Notes: generated from the sequence alone by a model not told the origin. A stretch of DNA of 47,067 bases from Dehalococcoidia bacterium (GCA_022450395.1 JAKUQE010000022.1:1-47067), one strand, 5' to 3'. Shown: positions 39,037 through 47,067, counted from the stretch's first letter. Program-made: numbers and translations.

Positions 39037-40419
39037 ATGAATGAACAATCGACCAGAGAGATCTGGAAGGCGGTGTTAGGGGAGCTTCAACTGCAATTAC
39101 CCCGGCCTACTTTTGAAACATGGCTGAAGAATACCGACGGAGTTTCCTACGACGAGGATCAGTTCGTTGTGGAAGCGCCAACCCCTTTTGCCGTGGCCTG
39201 GCTGGAACGGCGTATGTACAATGCCATCCAGAAAACGGTGGAGAAGGTGACCGAGCGGCCTCTGGACGTGGTCTTCAGAGTCCGGCAAGGGCATGAAGCG
39301 GAGAATGGATCGGTGACTTTGACCGGCCAAACTTTGGAACTTGAATCGGGCGGACCTGGATCGGGCGAAAATGATACGGCCGTGAAATCGCCGGCACAGC
39401 CCGTGGCCGCCTTTTATCCCAAGTACACGTTCGATTCCTTCGTGGTTGGGCCGTCGAACCAATTGGCCTATAGCGCCGCTCGAGCGGTAGCCGATGCCCC
39501 CGGGAAGAGCTACAATCCGCTCTTCATATATTCCGGCGTGGGGCTGGGTAAGACTCACCTGCTTCACGCCATCGGCCATTCCGCAGCCTCTAGGGGATTG
39601 GCCGTACGGTACGTAACTTCGGAGCAGTTCACCAATGACTTCATCACGTCCATCGCTAACCGGACCACCGAGGCGTTCCGCCAGCGGTACCGTAGCGTAG
39701 AGGTGCTCTTGCTGGATGACGTTCAGTTCATGAGCGGCAAGGAGCAGACCCACGAGAGCTTCTTCCACACATTCAATGACCTGCACAATTCCGGGCATCA
39801 GATTGTCATAACGTCGGACCGGCCGCCCAAGGCCTTGGCATTGCTTCAAGACCGTCTGCGGTCTCGTTTCGAGTGGGGATTGCTTGCCGATATCCAACCT
39901 CCAGACCTGGAAACCCGTATGGCGATCCTATTATCCAAAGCCAAGAACCTGGGGGTTCGTGTCGGTGAAAACGTCATCGAATTGATCGCCAAGCGCGTGC
40001 ACAATAACGTGCGGGAGTTGGAAGGGAGCTTGAACCGCATGGTCGCCCAGGCCGAACTGATGAGCGAACCGATCACCGTCCAGTCGGCCTCCCGTATCCT
40101 GGAGGAACTAACTGCGGATACCGAACGCCATGCCATCGACCCTGAGCGCATCCTGGAGGCGGTTTCGAACCACTTTAGGGTGGGGACCGACTCGCTGTTG
40201 GCGCGGGGCCGGACCCAAAAGATCGCCCACGCCCGGCAGGTGGCGATGTATCTGCTGATCAATGAGTTGGAGATGACGCCGACCCAGGTGGGGCGGTTGT
40301 TGGGAGGCCGGGACCACGCCACCGTGATTCACGGGGCCGGAAAGATCAACGGCGAGATCAACGAAGACACCCACTTGCGGCGGGACGTGCTTTCCATCAA
40401 GGAAGCGATTTTCGCCTAA
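39037..40419 (+). CDS. dnaA: Chromosomal replication initiator protein DnaA
   Basis: DnaA is the AAA+ ATPase that binds DnaA boxes and opens the chromosome origin. The 460 residues show all four domains: domain I (STREIWKAVLGELQLQLPRP), a short linker (about 90-125), the ATPase domain with Walker A GVGLGKT (167-173) and Walker B LLLDDVQF (Asp227-Asp228), sensor-type RLRSRFEWGL, and domain IV with the DNA-binding signature GGRDHATVIHGAGKI (about 427-441). GGAG lies 10 bases before the ATG. The usual dnaN neighbour is absent; thiI follows after a 433-base gap that contains DnaA-box-like sites. Confidence 0.98.
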   Translation: MNEQSTREIWKAVLGELQLQLPRPTFETWLKNTDGVSYDEDQFVVEAPTPFAVAWLERRMYNAIQKTVEKVTERPLDVVFRVRQGHEAENGSVTLTGQTLELESGGPGSGENDTAVKSPAQPVAAFYPKYTFDSFVVGPSNQLAYSAARAVADAPGKSYNPLFIYSGVGLGKTHLLHAIGHSAASRGLAVRYVTSEQFTNDFITSIANRTTEAFRQRYRSVEVLLLDDVQFMSGKEQTHESFFHTFNDLHNSGHQIVITSDRPPKALALLQDRLRSRFEWGLLADIQPPDLETRMAILLSKAKNLGVRVGENVIELIAKRVHNNVRELEGSLNRMVAQAELMSEPITVQSASRILEELTADTERHAIDPERILEAVSNHFRVGTDSLLARGRTQKIAHARQVAMYLLINELEMTPTQVGRLLGGRDHATVIHGAGKINGEINEDTHLRRDVLSIKEAIFA

Positions 40420-40852
40420 AGTCCTTCGAGTTTTCCAAAAGGCAGCACTACCAACCCCGTTCTTGGTGAGCCTGTCGAACCATCCTTCGATGGAAGGACC
40501 CTGAGACAAGTCCAGGGCGAACGTGAGAAGCTAATGGCCGTCGCCGAGGCGGTCCCTAATGTGTTGATAACTGCCGGAATTCGGTGGATAACTTCCGCAT
40601 GGGGTGCATAACCTTGCTTTGTGGCCGGCCTAGGCCCGGATAAGCTGCTCTCATCTGGCATCACATACTGTCCGCCACCCTTTATTCTCACTGATTGCCT
40701 CTTTTGTCGTACAATGTGTCCGGCGGAGAGCGATTCATTGCCATCAAACAGTACGATAAATCGAGCGCCGCTTCACCGGGATGTCTTCTCAGGCTATGTG
40801 ATAAGGGCCTGAAATCCTTGGGTTAGTTGGTTTGAAAATTGCTGCTTGATTC
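40420..40852. other. 433-base gap after dnaA, candidate chromosome origin
   Basis: Three DnaA-box-like sites point the same way: TGTTGATAA (40562-40570), GGTGGATAA (40583-40591) and GGTGCATAA (40603-40611), whose complements are TTATCAACA, TTATCCACC and TTATGCACC. Spacing is 21 and 20 bases, so they lie on one face of the helix, two turns apart. A dispersed repeat is at 40456-40479. I see no gene in the gap. The region beyond 40620 is somewhat AT-richer, as expected for an unwinding element. Origin function is inferred from position and boxes only. Confidence 0.55.
40456..40479. repeat. Dispersed repeat related to the one at 17170
   Basis: CCCGTTCTTGGTGAGCCTGT followed by CGAA matches the reverse complement of the 17170-17193 element at 19 of 24 positions. 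A small hairpin CCATC-CTTC-GATGG follows immediately. Confidence 0.45.
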
Positions 40853-42037
40853 ATGAAAACCTACGTTATCGTTAAAACCCACGAACTGGCGCTGAAAGGC
40901 AATAACCGTCCGTGGTTTATGCGCCGGCTGGTGAACAACTTGCGGGTGGCGACCAAGGGGACGGGAGTTGAGAGGGTTTGGCAGGGGCATATGATGGTGG
41001 GGCTTACGCTTTCCGATGAGGACGCTTGGCCCGAGGTCAGGGATAGGGTTCAGGACTGTTTCGGCGTCGCCAAGTTTTTCAAGAGCTATACCGCCCCCCC
41101 GGACCTGGATGAGGTGAGGGCAGTCCTGTCCGTTCTGCTAGAAGGCAGGTCATTCAACTCCTTTCGCATCACCGCCAATCGGGCCGACAAGCGGTTCCCG
41201 GTGAAGTCGGACCAGATCAACCGGGACATGGGCGCGTATGTGAAAGACTTGACCGGCGCCCGGGTAGACCTGACCCATCCCGACCTTAATATCCATCTGG
41301 ACGTACAGTCCAAAGAGATACTGATCTACTTTGATGAAATCAAGGGGTACGGCGGATTGCCGGTTGGGGTAAGCGGGCTGGTCACCGCCATGCTTTCCGG
41401 TGGTATCGACTCCCCGGTGGCGGCCTGGCAATTGATGAAGCGAGGCTGCACGGTGCAGTTCGTTCACTTCCATAGCTACCCGCTGGTGGACATGTCGTCC
41501 ATCGAAAAGGTGGTGGACCTGACCCAGTACCTGACCAAATTCCAGTACGGGTCGGTGCTGCATCTGGTGCCCCTGGGCGATATTCAGAAGCAGATCATTT
41601 TGTCTACGCCGCCGGCTTACCGTGTGATATTTTACCGGCGCTTCATGATGCGGGTAACCGAGGAAATCGCGCGCCGCCGGAAGTCAAAAGCCATCGTCAC
41701 CGGGGAGAGTTGCGGCCAGGTGGCCTCTCAGACCCTTGAAAACATCGCCTCCATCGACGCGGTGGTCAACATGCCTGTGCTGCGGCCATTGATCGGCTTC
41801 AACAAAGAGGAAATCATCGACGTCGCCCGTGCCCTGGGTACCTACACCACGTCCATCCTGCCGGATCAAGACTGTTGCTCACTATTCGTGCCGAAGCATC
41901 CGGAAACCAGGTCCGACCTGGAGACGGTGCTCAAGCTTGAATCCGTGTTGCCGGTGGACGACCTGGTCGCCATGGCCTTGGAGAACACCGAGGTCAGGGA
42001 ATTTTCATCGCCCGTAGAGGAACCGCTGCCGGCCTAA
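40853..42037 (+). CDS. thiI: tRNA 4-thiouridine synthase / sulfurtransferase ThiI
   Basis: ThiI adenylates U8 of tRNA and inserts sulfur; in some bacteria it also serves thiamine synthesis. The 394 residues hold the N-terminal ferredoxin-like part and THUMP domain (KTHELALKGNNRPWF; later FRITANRADKRFPVKS and LDVQSKEILIYFDEIKGYGG), then the PP-loop ATPase with MLSGGIDSPVA (180-190) and GESCGQVASQTLENI. The Cys341-Cys342 pair in DQDCCSLFVPKHP is typical of the short Bacillus-type form. The E. coli C-terminal rhodanese domain is missing, so sulfur must come from a cysteine desulfurase directly. No clear ribosome site precedes the ATG. It follows dnaA across the candidate origin. Confidence 0.95.
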   Translation: MKTYVIVKTHELALKGNNRPWFMRRLVNNLRVATKGTGVERVWQGHMMVGLTLSDEDAWPEVRDRVQDCFGVAKFFKSYTAPPDLDEVRAVLSVLLEGRSFNSFRITANRADKRFPVKSDQINRDMGAYVKDLTGARVDLTHPDLNIHLDVQSKEILIYFDEIKGYGGLPVGVSGLVTAMLSGGIDSPVAAWQLMKRGCTVQFVHFHSYPLVDMSSIEKVVDLTQYLTKFQYGSVLHLVPLGDIQKQIILSTPPAYRVIFYRRFMMRVTEEIARRRKSKAIVTGESCGQVASQTLENIASIDAVVNMPVLRPLIGFNKEEIIDVARALGTYTTSILPDQDCCSLFVPKHPETRSDLETVLKLESVLPVDDLVAMALENTEVREFSSPVEEPLPA

Positions 42038-42061
42038 ACAGCCCAGCCAGTTGAGGTTGGA

Positions 42062-43162
42062 GTGGCATCTGATAAGTTCCCGGCCGTGGCTTCAGCAACC
42101 ACCTCTTCACTGCCCCCAGTCTCGCCGGCGGCCAGGAAGCGGCTATTGCGTGATTTACTGCGAGGAGTCTCAAGGAGCTTTTATCTCACGCTGAGAGTGC
42201 TGCCCGGCAACCTGCGGGCACCCATCGGACTCGCTTATCTGCTCGCCAGGGCGGCCGACACCATCGGCGATACCCGGCTTCTGCCATCTGAAGAACGTCT
42301 GAAACGGCTATTGGATTTTCGGGCACAGGTGGAAGGCCCGGCTGATACCGATGCGTTGGCTCGGATCGGCTCGCGCCATACTGAGAACCAGATCCCGTCT
42401 CAGGAACTGGCGTTGCTGTCGTCGCTGGCGGAGATATTCTCGTTGTTGGAGACGGCTGGAGAAGAAGACCGCACCCTCATCCGCTCTGTCGTGGTCAACC
42501 TGACCAAAGGAATGGAGGCCGACCTCACCACGTTTCCAGCGGAGGATTCCGGACAGATCGCCGCCCTTCCCGATGCCGTCGCTCTGGACGGCTATACCTA
42601 TCAAGTGGCTGGTTGCGTCGGAGAGTTCTGGACGGCGATCACCATGGCGCACACCCCGGGGCTTGCTAGTTGGGATGCGGCTCGTATGGGAGAGATGGGG
42701 GTCAGGTTCGGCAAAGCGCTCCAGATGACCAACGTCCTCCGGGACGTCCCCAAAGACTTGCGCCTTGGCCGCTGCTACTTTCCCCAAGACCGATTGACGG
42801 CGTGTGGCCTCACACCTGACAAGTTGCTGGACTCCCTTACGGGCGGAATAGCCCGGCCTTTGCTGGTGGACGGGATCCGGATAGCTTTGGGTCACTTTGA
42901 AGCAGCGGAAGAATACTTGCTGGCCATACCCCGCCGTCATCTGCGCCTGAGATTGGCGGCCCTCTGGCCGGTGCTCATCGGCCTGGCGACCCTAGCGGAA
43001 TTGGCTCGTAACAGTGATTGGCTCGATCCCAACCAACCGTCCAAAGTCAGCCGGGCATGGGTCTACGGAATGATGACCCGGTCGCTGCCCGCCGCCGCCT
43101 CAAACGGACTATTGCGGGCTTGGATAGGGCGGCTGCGGCGCCGGGTTGAACAAGCCCTGTAA
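42062..43162 (+). CDS. Squalene/phytoene synthase family protein
   Basis: A prenyl-coupling enzyme that joins two farnesyl or geranylgeranyl diphosphates. The 366 residues include SRSFYLTLRVLP, the first Asp-rich motif ADTIGDT (65-71) in LLARAADTIGDT, and the second, QMTNVLRDVPKDLRLGRCYF (221-240), with Asp228 and Asp232. The LRVLP and RDVPKDLRLGRCY forms look closer to squalene synthase than to phytoene synthase. The C-terminal part has a hydrophobic segment (LRLAALWPVLIGLATLAELA). The start is a GTG at 42062 with GAGG upstream, 24 bases after thiI. No squalene cyclase, carotenoid or other terpene gene is adjacent, so the product is unresolved. Confidence 0.88.
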   Translation: MASDKFPAVASATTSSLPPVSPAARKRLLRDLLRGVSRSFYLTLRVLPGNLRAPIGLAYLLARAADTIGDTRLLPSEERLKRLLDFRAQVEGPADTDALARIGSRHTENQIPSQELALLSSLAEIFSLLETAGEEDRTLIRSVVVNLTKGMEADLTTFPAEDSGQIAALPDAVALDGYTYQVAGCVGEFWTAITMAHTPGLASWDAARMGEMGVRFGKALQMTNVLRDVPKDLRLGRCYFPQDRLTACGLTPDKLLDSLTGGIARPLLVDGIRIALGHFEAAEEYLLAIPRRHLRLRLAALWPVLIGLATLAELARNSDWLDPNQPSKVSRAWVYGMMTRSLPAAASNGLLRAWIGRLRRRVEQAL

Positions 43163-43270
43163 CCGCGCGAAAATTGGCCGGGTTCGAACCTATTTTTCAA
43201 GCCCTCCGCGTTCTTGACCCTCGCCTAGAATCATGTACCATGAGCGACGACGCCAACGTGCTCAACCGAG

Positions 43271-43305
43271 GCTGACCGCTGATCGCTGAAAGCTGATCGC
43301 TGGAG
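43271..43305. repeat. Five-copy heptamer tandem repeat
   Basis: Five consecutive 7-base units GCTGACC, GCTGATC, GCTGAAA, GCTGATC and GCTGGAG, all GCTG followed by three variable bases, end directly at the cupin gene ribosome site (GGAG is part of the last unit). Confidence 0.7.
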
Positions 43306-43313
43306 AAACAACC

Positions 43314-43682
43314 ATGCCAAGCTATGTTCGGGTCTATACCGGAGACGATGGGAAGTCGCACATTGAAGATTTCGATCCACCCTTCGAGCCCTTTGTGGAC
43401 GTTGAAGGAGCCCACGGGGAAGGCACGCCTATGGAGAAAGCCACGGGAATAACTATCCGGCGCGGCGCTCCCGGTTATTTCCTCGACTACCACACGGCGC
43501 CCCGGCGGCAATATACGGTTACCCTGTCCGGAGAAGTTGAGATCGCCACCGGAGACGGCACTGTTCGCCGATGCGGACCAGGCGATGTCCTGCTGGCGGA
43601 AGACCTGACTGGGGAAGGTCATACCACCCGAGTGGTCGGCCAGGAACCTAGAGTTTATCTAGTGATTCCCTTGGCGGACTGA
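43314..43682 (+). CDS. Cupin-fold protein
   Basis: A 122-residue protein predicted to be a small beta-barrel of the cupin type. GGAG lies 8 bases before the ATG. Cupin-like elements are YFLDYHTAPRRQYTVTLSGE (about 56-75), with a His that could bind metal, and PGDVLLAEDLTGEGHTTRVV with a second His. The HxHxxxE arrangement of classic cupins is incomplete (HTAPRRQ). Function is unknown; relatives bind metals or small acids. It precedes the iron-type alcohol dehydrogenase by 55 bases on the same strand, so the two may be co-transcribed. Confidence 0.7.
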   Translation: MPSYVRVYTGDDGKSHIEDFDPPFEPFVDVEGAHGEGTPMEKATGITIRRGAPGYFLDYHTAPRRQYTVTLSGEVEIATGDGTVRRCGPGDVLLAEDLTGEGHTTRVVGQEPRVYLVIPLAD

Positions 43683-43737
43683 ACCCCGGTCCTTGTCTAT
43701 GATTCGGATCTGGCCAACTGAGGAGAAATAGTAGCCC

Positions 43738-44934
43738 ATGCCAGAATTGCAGGGAGAGTATCAACCGGCGGTGCCGTCCAGGGTGATTTTCGGCCGGGGG
43801 AAGGTAGATGGACTGAGGGAGGAGGTAGAGAACCTGGGAGGTAAGCGGGCGCTGCTGCTTTCCGGCAAGACCGTTGCCGAAAAGACTGACGCAGTCCGCC
43901 GGACGGCCGCGGGTTTGGGCGACACCTTAGTTGGGACTTTCTCCGGCCTGACTCAAAGGGCTCCCATAGAGGCGGCGGTGGAAGTTACCAGGATGGCACT
44001 GGAAACCGGCGCCGATACTCTGGTTGGCGTGGGCGGCAGCACCATCTCCGACGCCGCCAGGATGATCGGCGTCATGATGGCTCTGCAGATCAACACCGTT
44101 GATCGCTTGCGTGAACTCGAGCGGGAGTACGACGGCGTTCTCTCTCCGGACCTGACGGGCAATCAGCTTCCGTGGCAGGTTTCCATCCCCACCACTTTGT
44201 CCGCTGGGGAGTTCAACATGGGCGGGGGCAACATTTTGGACGACCGGGCCGGCCACAAGATCCGGGTACGTCACCCTGGTCTCTACGCCCACCTCATCGT
44301 CTTGGACCCGGAGATGACCGTGGGTACCCCCGACTGGCTATGGTTTTCCACCGGAGTGAAGGCCTTAGACCACTGCATCGAGCGGCTTTACACCACGGGG
44401 AACCAGCCTGCCATAGACGCTCCAATATTGTCGGCGGCCGAGATGTTGTTTAACGACCTGGCTCGGTCCGGCGAGTCGCATAATGACTTGGACGCCCGGC
44501 TTCGGTGTCTGATGGCGGCATGGATGTCCATGATGGGCGCGCCCAATTTCAATACCGGGCTTAGCCACGCCATCGGACACGTTATTGGTGTCCGGTACGC
44601 CGTGGGCCATGGTTACACATCGTGCGTAACTCAGCCTTACGTCATGGAGTACAACCGGCCGGTTTCCGCCGCCAAACAAGCTCTCTTGGCCCGGTCGGCC
44701 GGCATAGACACTAGAGGCATGAGCGACGAGGCTGCCGCCGAAGCCGCCGCCAGGGCAGTCGACGACCTTATCTTGGGAATGGGTATGCCCCACCGGCTTC
44801 GGGAGCTTGAGATACCCAGGGAAGACCTGCCGGCCATAGCCGAGGAAGTCTTGCATGATCGGCCGGCGCAGACCAACGCCATCCCGATAACCAGGGTGGA
44901 GCAGGTCATGGAAGTGCTGGAGACGGCGTTCTGA
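43738..44934 (+). CDS. Iron-containing alcohol dehydrogenase (maleylacetate reductase-like)
   Basis: A 398-residue member of the iron-type alcohol dehydrogenase fold, NAD(P)-dependent. The N-terminal half has RVIFGRGKVDGL and the cofactor loop LVGVGGSTISDAARM (about 95-109). The metal region reads VKALDHCIERLY, where classical members have DALxHxIE: the His is kept but the usual Asp ligand position is Lys. Maleylacetate reductases also lack that Asp and do not need iron. Downstream GLSHAIGHVIG and GHGYTSC give further His residues. Reduction of maleylacetate or a similar oxo-acid is the best guess, not a firm call. GAGGAGAA lies 10 bases before the ATG. Confidence 0.85.
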   Translation: MPELQGEYQPAVPSRVIFGRGKVDGLREEVENLGGKRALLLSGKTVAEKTDAVRRTAAGLGDTLVGTFSGLTQRAPIEAAVEVTRMALETGADTLVGVGGSTISDAARMIGVMMALQINTVDRLRELEREYDGVLSPDLTGNQLPWQVSIPTTLSAGEFNMGGGNILDDRAGHKIRVRHPGLYAHLIVLDPEMTVGTPDWLWFSTGVKALDHCIERLYTTGNQPAIDAPILSAAEMLFNDLARSGESHNDLDARLRCLMAAWMSMMGAPNFNTGLSHAIGHVIGVRYAVGHGYTSCVTQPYVMEYNRPVSAAKQALLARSAGIDTRGMSDEAAAEAAARAVDDLILGMGMPHRLRELEIPREDLPAIAEEVLHDRPAQTNAIPITRVEQVMEVLETAF

Positions 44935-44941
44935 GTCCGGG

Positions 44942-45553
44942 ATGATGAGAAATGCCAGTCCCATCGAACCGGTGTCCCTGGACTGCCTCGAGCGCCAGGC
45001 TCGACGCCAGTACGATGGAAGCCACTTCCAGGCTGCTATAGAGAAGTTTGATGAAGTTGTGACGCGGATGGAAGGGGATCTAGGCCCGGACCACCCGCGG
45101 ACCCTGGCCAATCGGAACGACCTGGCCCGGGCCTGCCGGGCTGCCGGTAGATTCGACCGCGCGTTGTCGCTATACCGGCAGATACTTGATCTGTTGGTGG
45201 GGCAACTGGGCCCAGATCATCCGGACACCCTGCGAGGCCGCAGCCGCATAGCCAACACCTACTACGCCGCCGGACGATATCAGGAAGCGATGCGGCTGTT
45301 TCAGGATGTCCTGGCGAAACGGACAGAGGTGCTGGGATGGGACCACCCAGATACACTGCGCAGCCGGAGCAGCCTGGCCAACAGCTATTACGCCGTTGGC
45401 TCTTATGAGCGGGCGGTTGATATGCATCAGGAAACCTTGGCCGCTCGTCGACGGGTGTTAGGGCTTGACGACGAGAGGACCCAGGCGAGCCAATCCAGGT
45501 TAGATGAGGCGCGGCAGGCGGCTACGGCCGAGGGGGCCGAGCAGCCAAGCTAG
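44942..45553 (+). CDS. Tetratricopeptide (kinesin light-chain type) repeat protein
   Basis: A 203-residue protein made of about four 42-residue TPRs of the kinesin light-chain class: LGPDHPRTLANRNDLARACR, LGPDHPDTLRGRSRIANTYY and LGWDHPDTLRSRSSLANSYY are the repeat cores. No other domain, signal peptide or membrane segment is present, so it is a cytoplasmic protein-protein interaction module. It starts ATG-ATG 8 bases after the dehydrogenase gene with no strong ribosome site and overlaps in context with the next gene 10 bases on. A partner cannot be inferred. Confidence 0.85.
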   Translation: MMRNASPIEPVSLDCLERQARRQYDGSHFQAAIEKFDEVVTRMEGDLGPDHPRTLANRNDLARACRAAGRFDRALSLYRQILDLLVGQLGPDHPDTLRGRSRIANTYYAAGRYQEAMRLFQDVLAKRTEVLGWDHPDTLRSRSSLANSYYAVGSYERAVDMHQETLAARRRVLGLDDERTQASQSRLDEARQAATAEGAEQPS

Positions 45554-45563
45554 GGTGCAGTGG

Positions 45564-46553
45564 ATGTTACTGTTTGCGGCCCATGACCCCGGAGCTAAAA
45601 ACGTCATCAGACCGGTGTACGAGCATGCGCTGAGTCTGGGCCATGACGCCCAGTTCATCGATCTGGCAGCCTGCCGTGGTTTGATGGATCAGGACCAGTC
45701 CGAAGAGTTTATCAAGAGTCGCAACCCTAAGTCTGGGATTTTGGGCTGCAGCAGCAACCAGGGTGAATGGCCTTTGATCCGGGCCTGCAAAGCCCTCGGG
45801 ATACACACCGGGATGGTGGTGGACATCGGGACGCTGACCAAGATCGATTCCATGCCCCCGGACGGTTTCCCCAGCCGCTTCATGGTTTCCAACGAAAGTT
45901 GTCACCAAGAGGTGCTGGACCTGGGCGCGGACCCGGCCACGGTGACGGTGACCGGCGATTGCCACTTGGAGCTCCTGTCCGATCTCCCACGGCAAGACAC
46001 TAGCGAACAGGTGCGCAAGGATTACGGATTGGCCGCGGGTTCCTCAGTGATTCCCTTTTTTTGTTCGCCCGATACCGGTCAGTCGATCGACGCCGCCGTC
46101 TCGCTGGCGGAGTTGCTGGCCACGACTGAATTGGACCATCCGAAGGTTATTGTCCGCCCTCATCCGCGCTCGCCCAAGCAAGAGAGGCTGCGATCGGCTT
46201 GCCGTCCCTTCCCATTCGTCCATTTCGATGAAGATGGCGCCGTCTCCAACCGGGACCTGCTGCGGGCCTCGCTTTTCACCTTGTCCATGGGGTCGACGGT
46301 TACCCTGGAGAGCCTGGTTCTTGGAATTCCCTCGGCGTTTTTTCAGGTTGGCTGGGATTTCAACTTTCTTAACCATCTCTACCGGAACCTGGTTGACGTG
46401 GTGCGGATCCGTACCGAGAATCAGCTAAATGAATTCGTAGCGTCGGTAACCCGGAACGAAGGTCCGACCTTGATTGGAAACGTGGAGAATCACAAGGGGG
46501 CGTTGGCTCGGACCTGGCGGGTGGTGGAAGAGTTGATGGAGGCCGAGGCCTGA
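45564..46553 (+). CDS. Unrecognised protein, glycosyltransferase-like appearance
   Basis: I do not recognise this 329-residue protein with confidence. It opens MLLFAAHDPGAKNVIRPVYE, reminiscent of GT-B type transferases with a nucleotide-sugar-like N-terminal fold. Later RPHPRSPKQERLRS and SLFTLSMGSTVTLESLVLGIP resemble the donor-binding loop of surface-carbohydrate or CDP-glycerol transferases. An ATG at 45564 is preferred because the frame upstream overlaps the TPR gene; a GTG at 45555 is also possible. There is no membrane segment. A glycosyltransferase role is inference. It is followed by a flavin-dependent oxidoreductase 49 bases on. Confidence 0.6.
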   Translation: MLLFAAHDPGAKNVIRPVYEHALSLGHDAQFIDLAACRGLMDQDQSEEFIKSRNPKSGILGCSSNQGEWPLIRACKALGIHTGMVVDIGTLTKIDSMPPDGFPSRFMVSNESCHQEVLDLGADPATVTVTGDCHLELLSDLPRQDTSEQVRKDYGLAAGSSVIPFFCSPDTGQSIDAAVSLAELLATTELDHPKVIVRPHPRSPKQERLRSACRPFPFVHFDEDGAVSNRDLLRASLFTLSMGSTVTLESLVLGIPSAFFQVGWDFNFLNHLYRNLVDVVRIRTENQLNEFVASVTRNEGPTLIGNVENHKGALARTWRVVEELMEAEA

Positions 46554-46602
46554 TATAGTTTGCCGCTTCATTCAGGGCAGATCGATCGGAGGAGTTGAAT
46601 CG

Positions 46603-47067
46603 ATGAAATACGGATTTACCTTGCCCGGACGGGGACCCTTGGCCACGCCGGAGAACCTGGGCATCATTGCCCGTCATGGCGAAGAACTGGGATTTTATTG
46701 TTTGATGGCCAGCGACCATATCGTCGTTCCCAGGGAGATATCCTCAACGTATCCTTACACTGAAGGCGGGGAATTCCCTGGGTCCGTCACCGGAGAGTCG
46801 ATGGAGCAATTGACGGTGTTGGCATTTCTAGCCGGACAGACCAAGACTATTAAACTGGGCACCAGCGTTATGATCGTTCCGCACCGCAACCCGGTGGTGA
46901 CCGCCAAAGCGTTGGCTACGTTGGACGTTCTCTCCCAAGGGCGGGTCATTGTGGGCGTCGGCGTGGGCTGGATGCAAGAGGAGTTCGAAGCTTTAGGATT
47001 GCCACCCTTCAAGGAACGGGGTGCCGTGACCAACGAATACATCCGGGCATTCAAGGAGCTTTGGACC
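46603..47067 (+). CDS. Luciferase-like (LLM class) flavin-dependent oxidoreductase, C-terminus cut
   Basis: The first 155 residues of an LLM-class enzyme, which uses reduced coenzyme F420 or FMN to reduce or oxygenate substrates. GGAGG lies 9 bases before the ATG. Visible: MKYGFTLPGRGPLATPENLG, ARHGEELGFYCLMASDHIVV (about 24-43), LAFLAGQTKTIKLGTSVMIV (about 73-92), NPVVTAKALATLDVLSQGRV, and the cofactor stretch VGVGVGWMQEEFEALG. These are typical of the family, which is expanded in SAR202-type Chloroflexota and in mycobacteria. The rest, usually another 150-200 residues, lies beyond the right edge. The substrate cannot be inferred. Confidence 0.93.
   Translation, partial: MKYGFTLPGRGPLATPENLGIIARHGEELGFYCLMASDHIVVPREISSTYPYTEGGEFPGSVTGESMEQLTVLAFLAGQTKTIKLGTSVMIVPHRNPVVTAKALATLDVLSQGRVIVGVGVGWMQEEFEALGLPPFKERGAVTNEYIRAFKELWT

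Noticed and set aside
43170-43200. T-arm-like GGGTTCGAACC suggesting a tRNA, or a terminator because T-rich sequence follows.
   Set aside because: No acceptor, D or anticodon arms can be built upstream, where the squalene synthase gene ends, and the palindrome has no loop, so it is not a good hairpin.

Overview
The window looks like a chromosomal segment of a Chloroflexota bacterium, most likely Dehalococcoidia / SAR202-like. This is an inference from gene content: long RNA polymerase beta and beta' genes, ThiI without a rhodanese domain, a squalene/phytoene-synthase family enzyme, two DUF4242 proteins, a double CaiB-type CoA-transferase, an MmgE/PrpD protein, a DUF1800-DUF1501 pair and a luciferase-like flavin oxidoreductase. 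No 16S gene is present to settle it. Almost all of the sequence is coding, with moderately high GC and Shine-Dalgarno-led starts.

Layout: (1) 1-11,000, minus strand: rpoB-rpoC (overlapping stop/start), pyrD and a secA gene cut by the left edge. The rpoB promoter is a consensus TTGACA-16-TATAAT site. (2) 11,170-14,100, plus strand: an MFS transporter and a dihydropyrimidinase-like amidohydrolase. (3) 14,150-17,240: a DUF559 nuclease-like gene between two inverted palindromic repeats, then two DUF4242 genes on either side of a regulator gene (cyclase-like domain, TPRs, LuxR-type helix-turn-helix) broken by one frameshift and one nonsense codon; a strong bidirectional terminator closes the block. 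(4) 17,270-22,920, minus strand: an aminotransferase, a small unknown gene, and a DUF1800 / DUF1501 / NHL-propeller operon without obvious export signals. (5) 23,040-25,006: a DUF2332 protein and a lipoprotein. (6) 25,145-32,951: a carboxylic-acid/CoA cluster with MmgE/PrpD, a tandem CaiB/BaiF fusion, an MFS transporter, a MaoC/FAS1-like dehydratase gene with an in-frame TAG, and an SDR dehydrogenase. (7) 33,059-38,360, minus strand: a 2-oxoacid dehydrogenase operon (E1 alpha, E1 beta, E2), lipB and an aminotransferase. (8) 38,361-42,037: dnaA, a downstream gap with three phased DnaA boxes (candidate oriC), and thiI. (9) 42,062-47,067: squalene/phytoene synthase, cupin, iron-type alcohol dehydrogenase, TPR protein, an unrecognised protein, and the start of a flavin-dependent oxidoreductase.

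How the genes work together: the E1/E2/lipB/aminotransferase run is a coherent branched-chain or related 2-oxoacid oxidation unit, with LipB supplying octanoyl groups for E2. The PrpD/CaiB/MFS/dehydratase/SDR group resembles modules that import, activate and hydrate small unsaturated di- or tricarboxylic acids, but its hydratase gene appears interrupted. Several families of short palindromic intergenic repeats occur. The best candidates for something undescribed are the DUF4242-regulator-DUF4242 arrangement, the non-exported DUF1800/DUF1501/NHL operon, and the DUF559 gene framed by inverted repeats.
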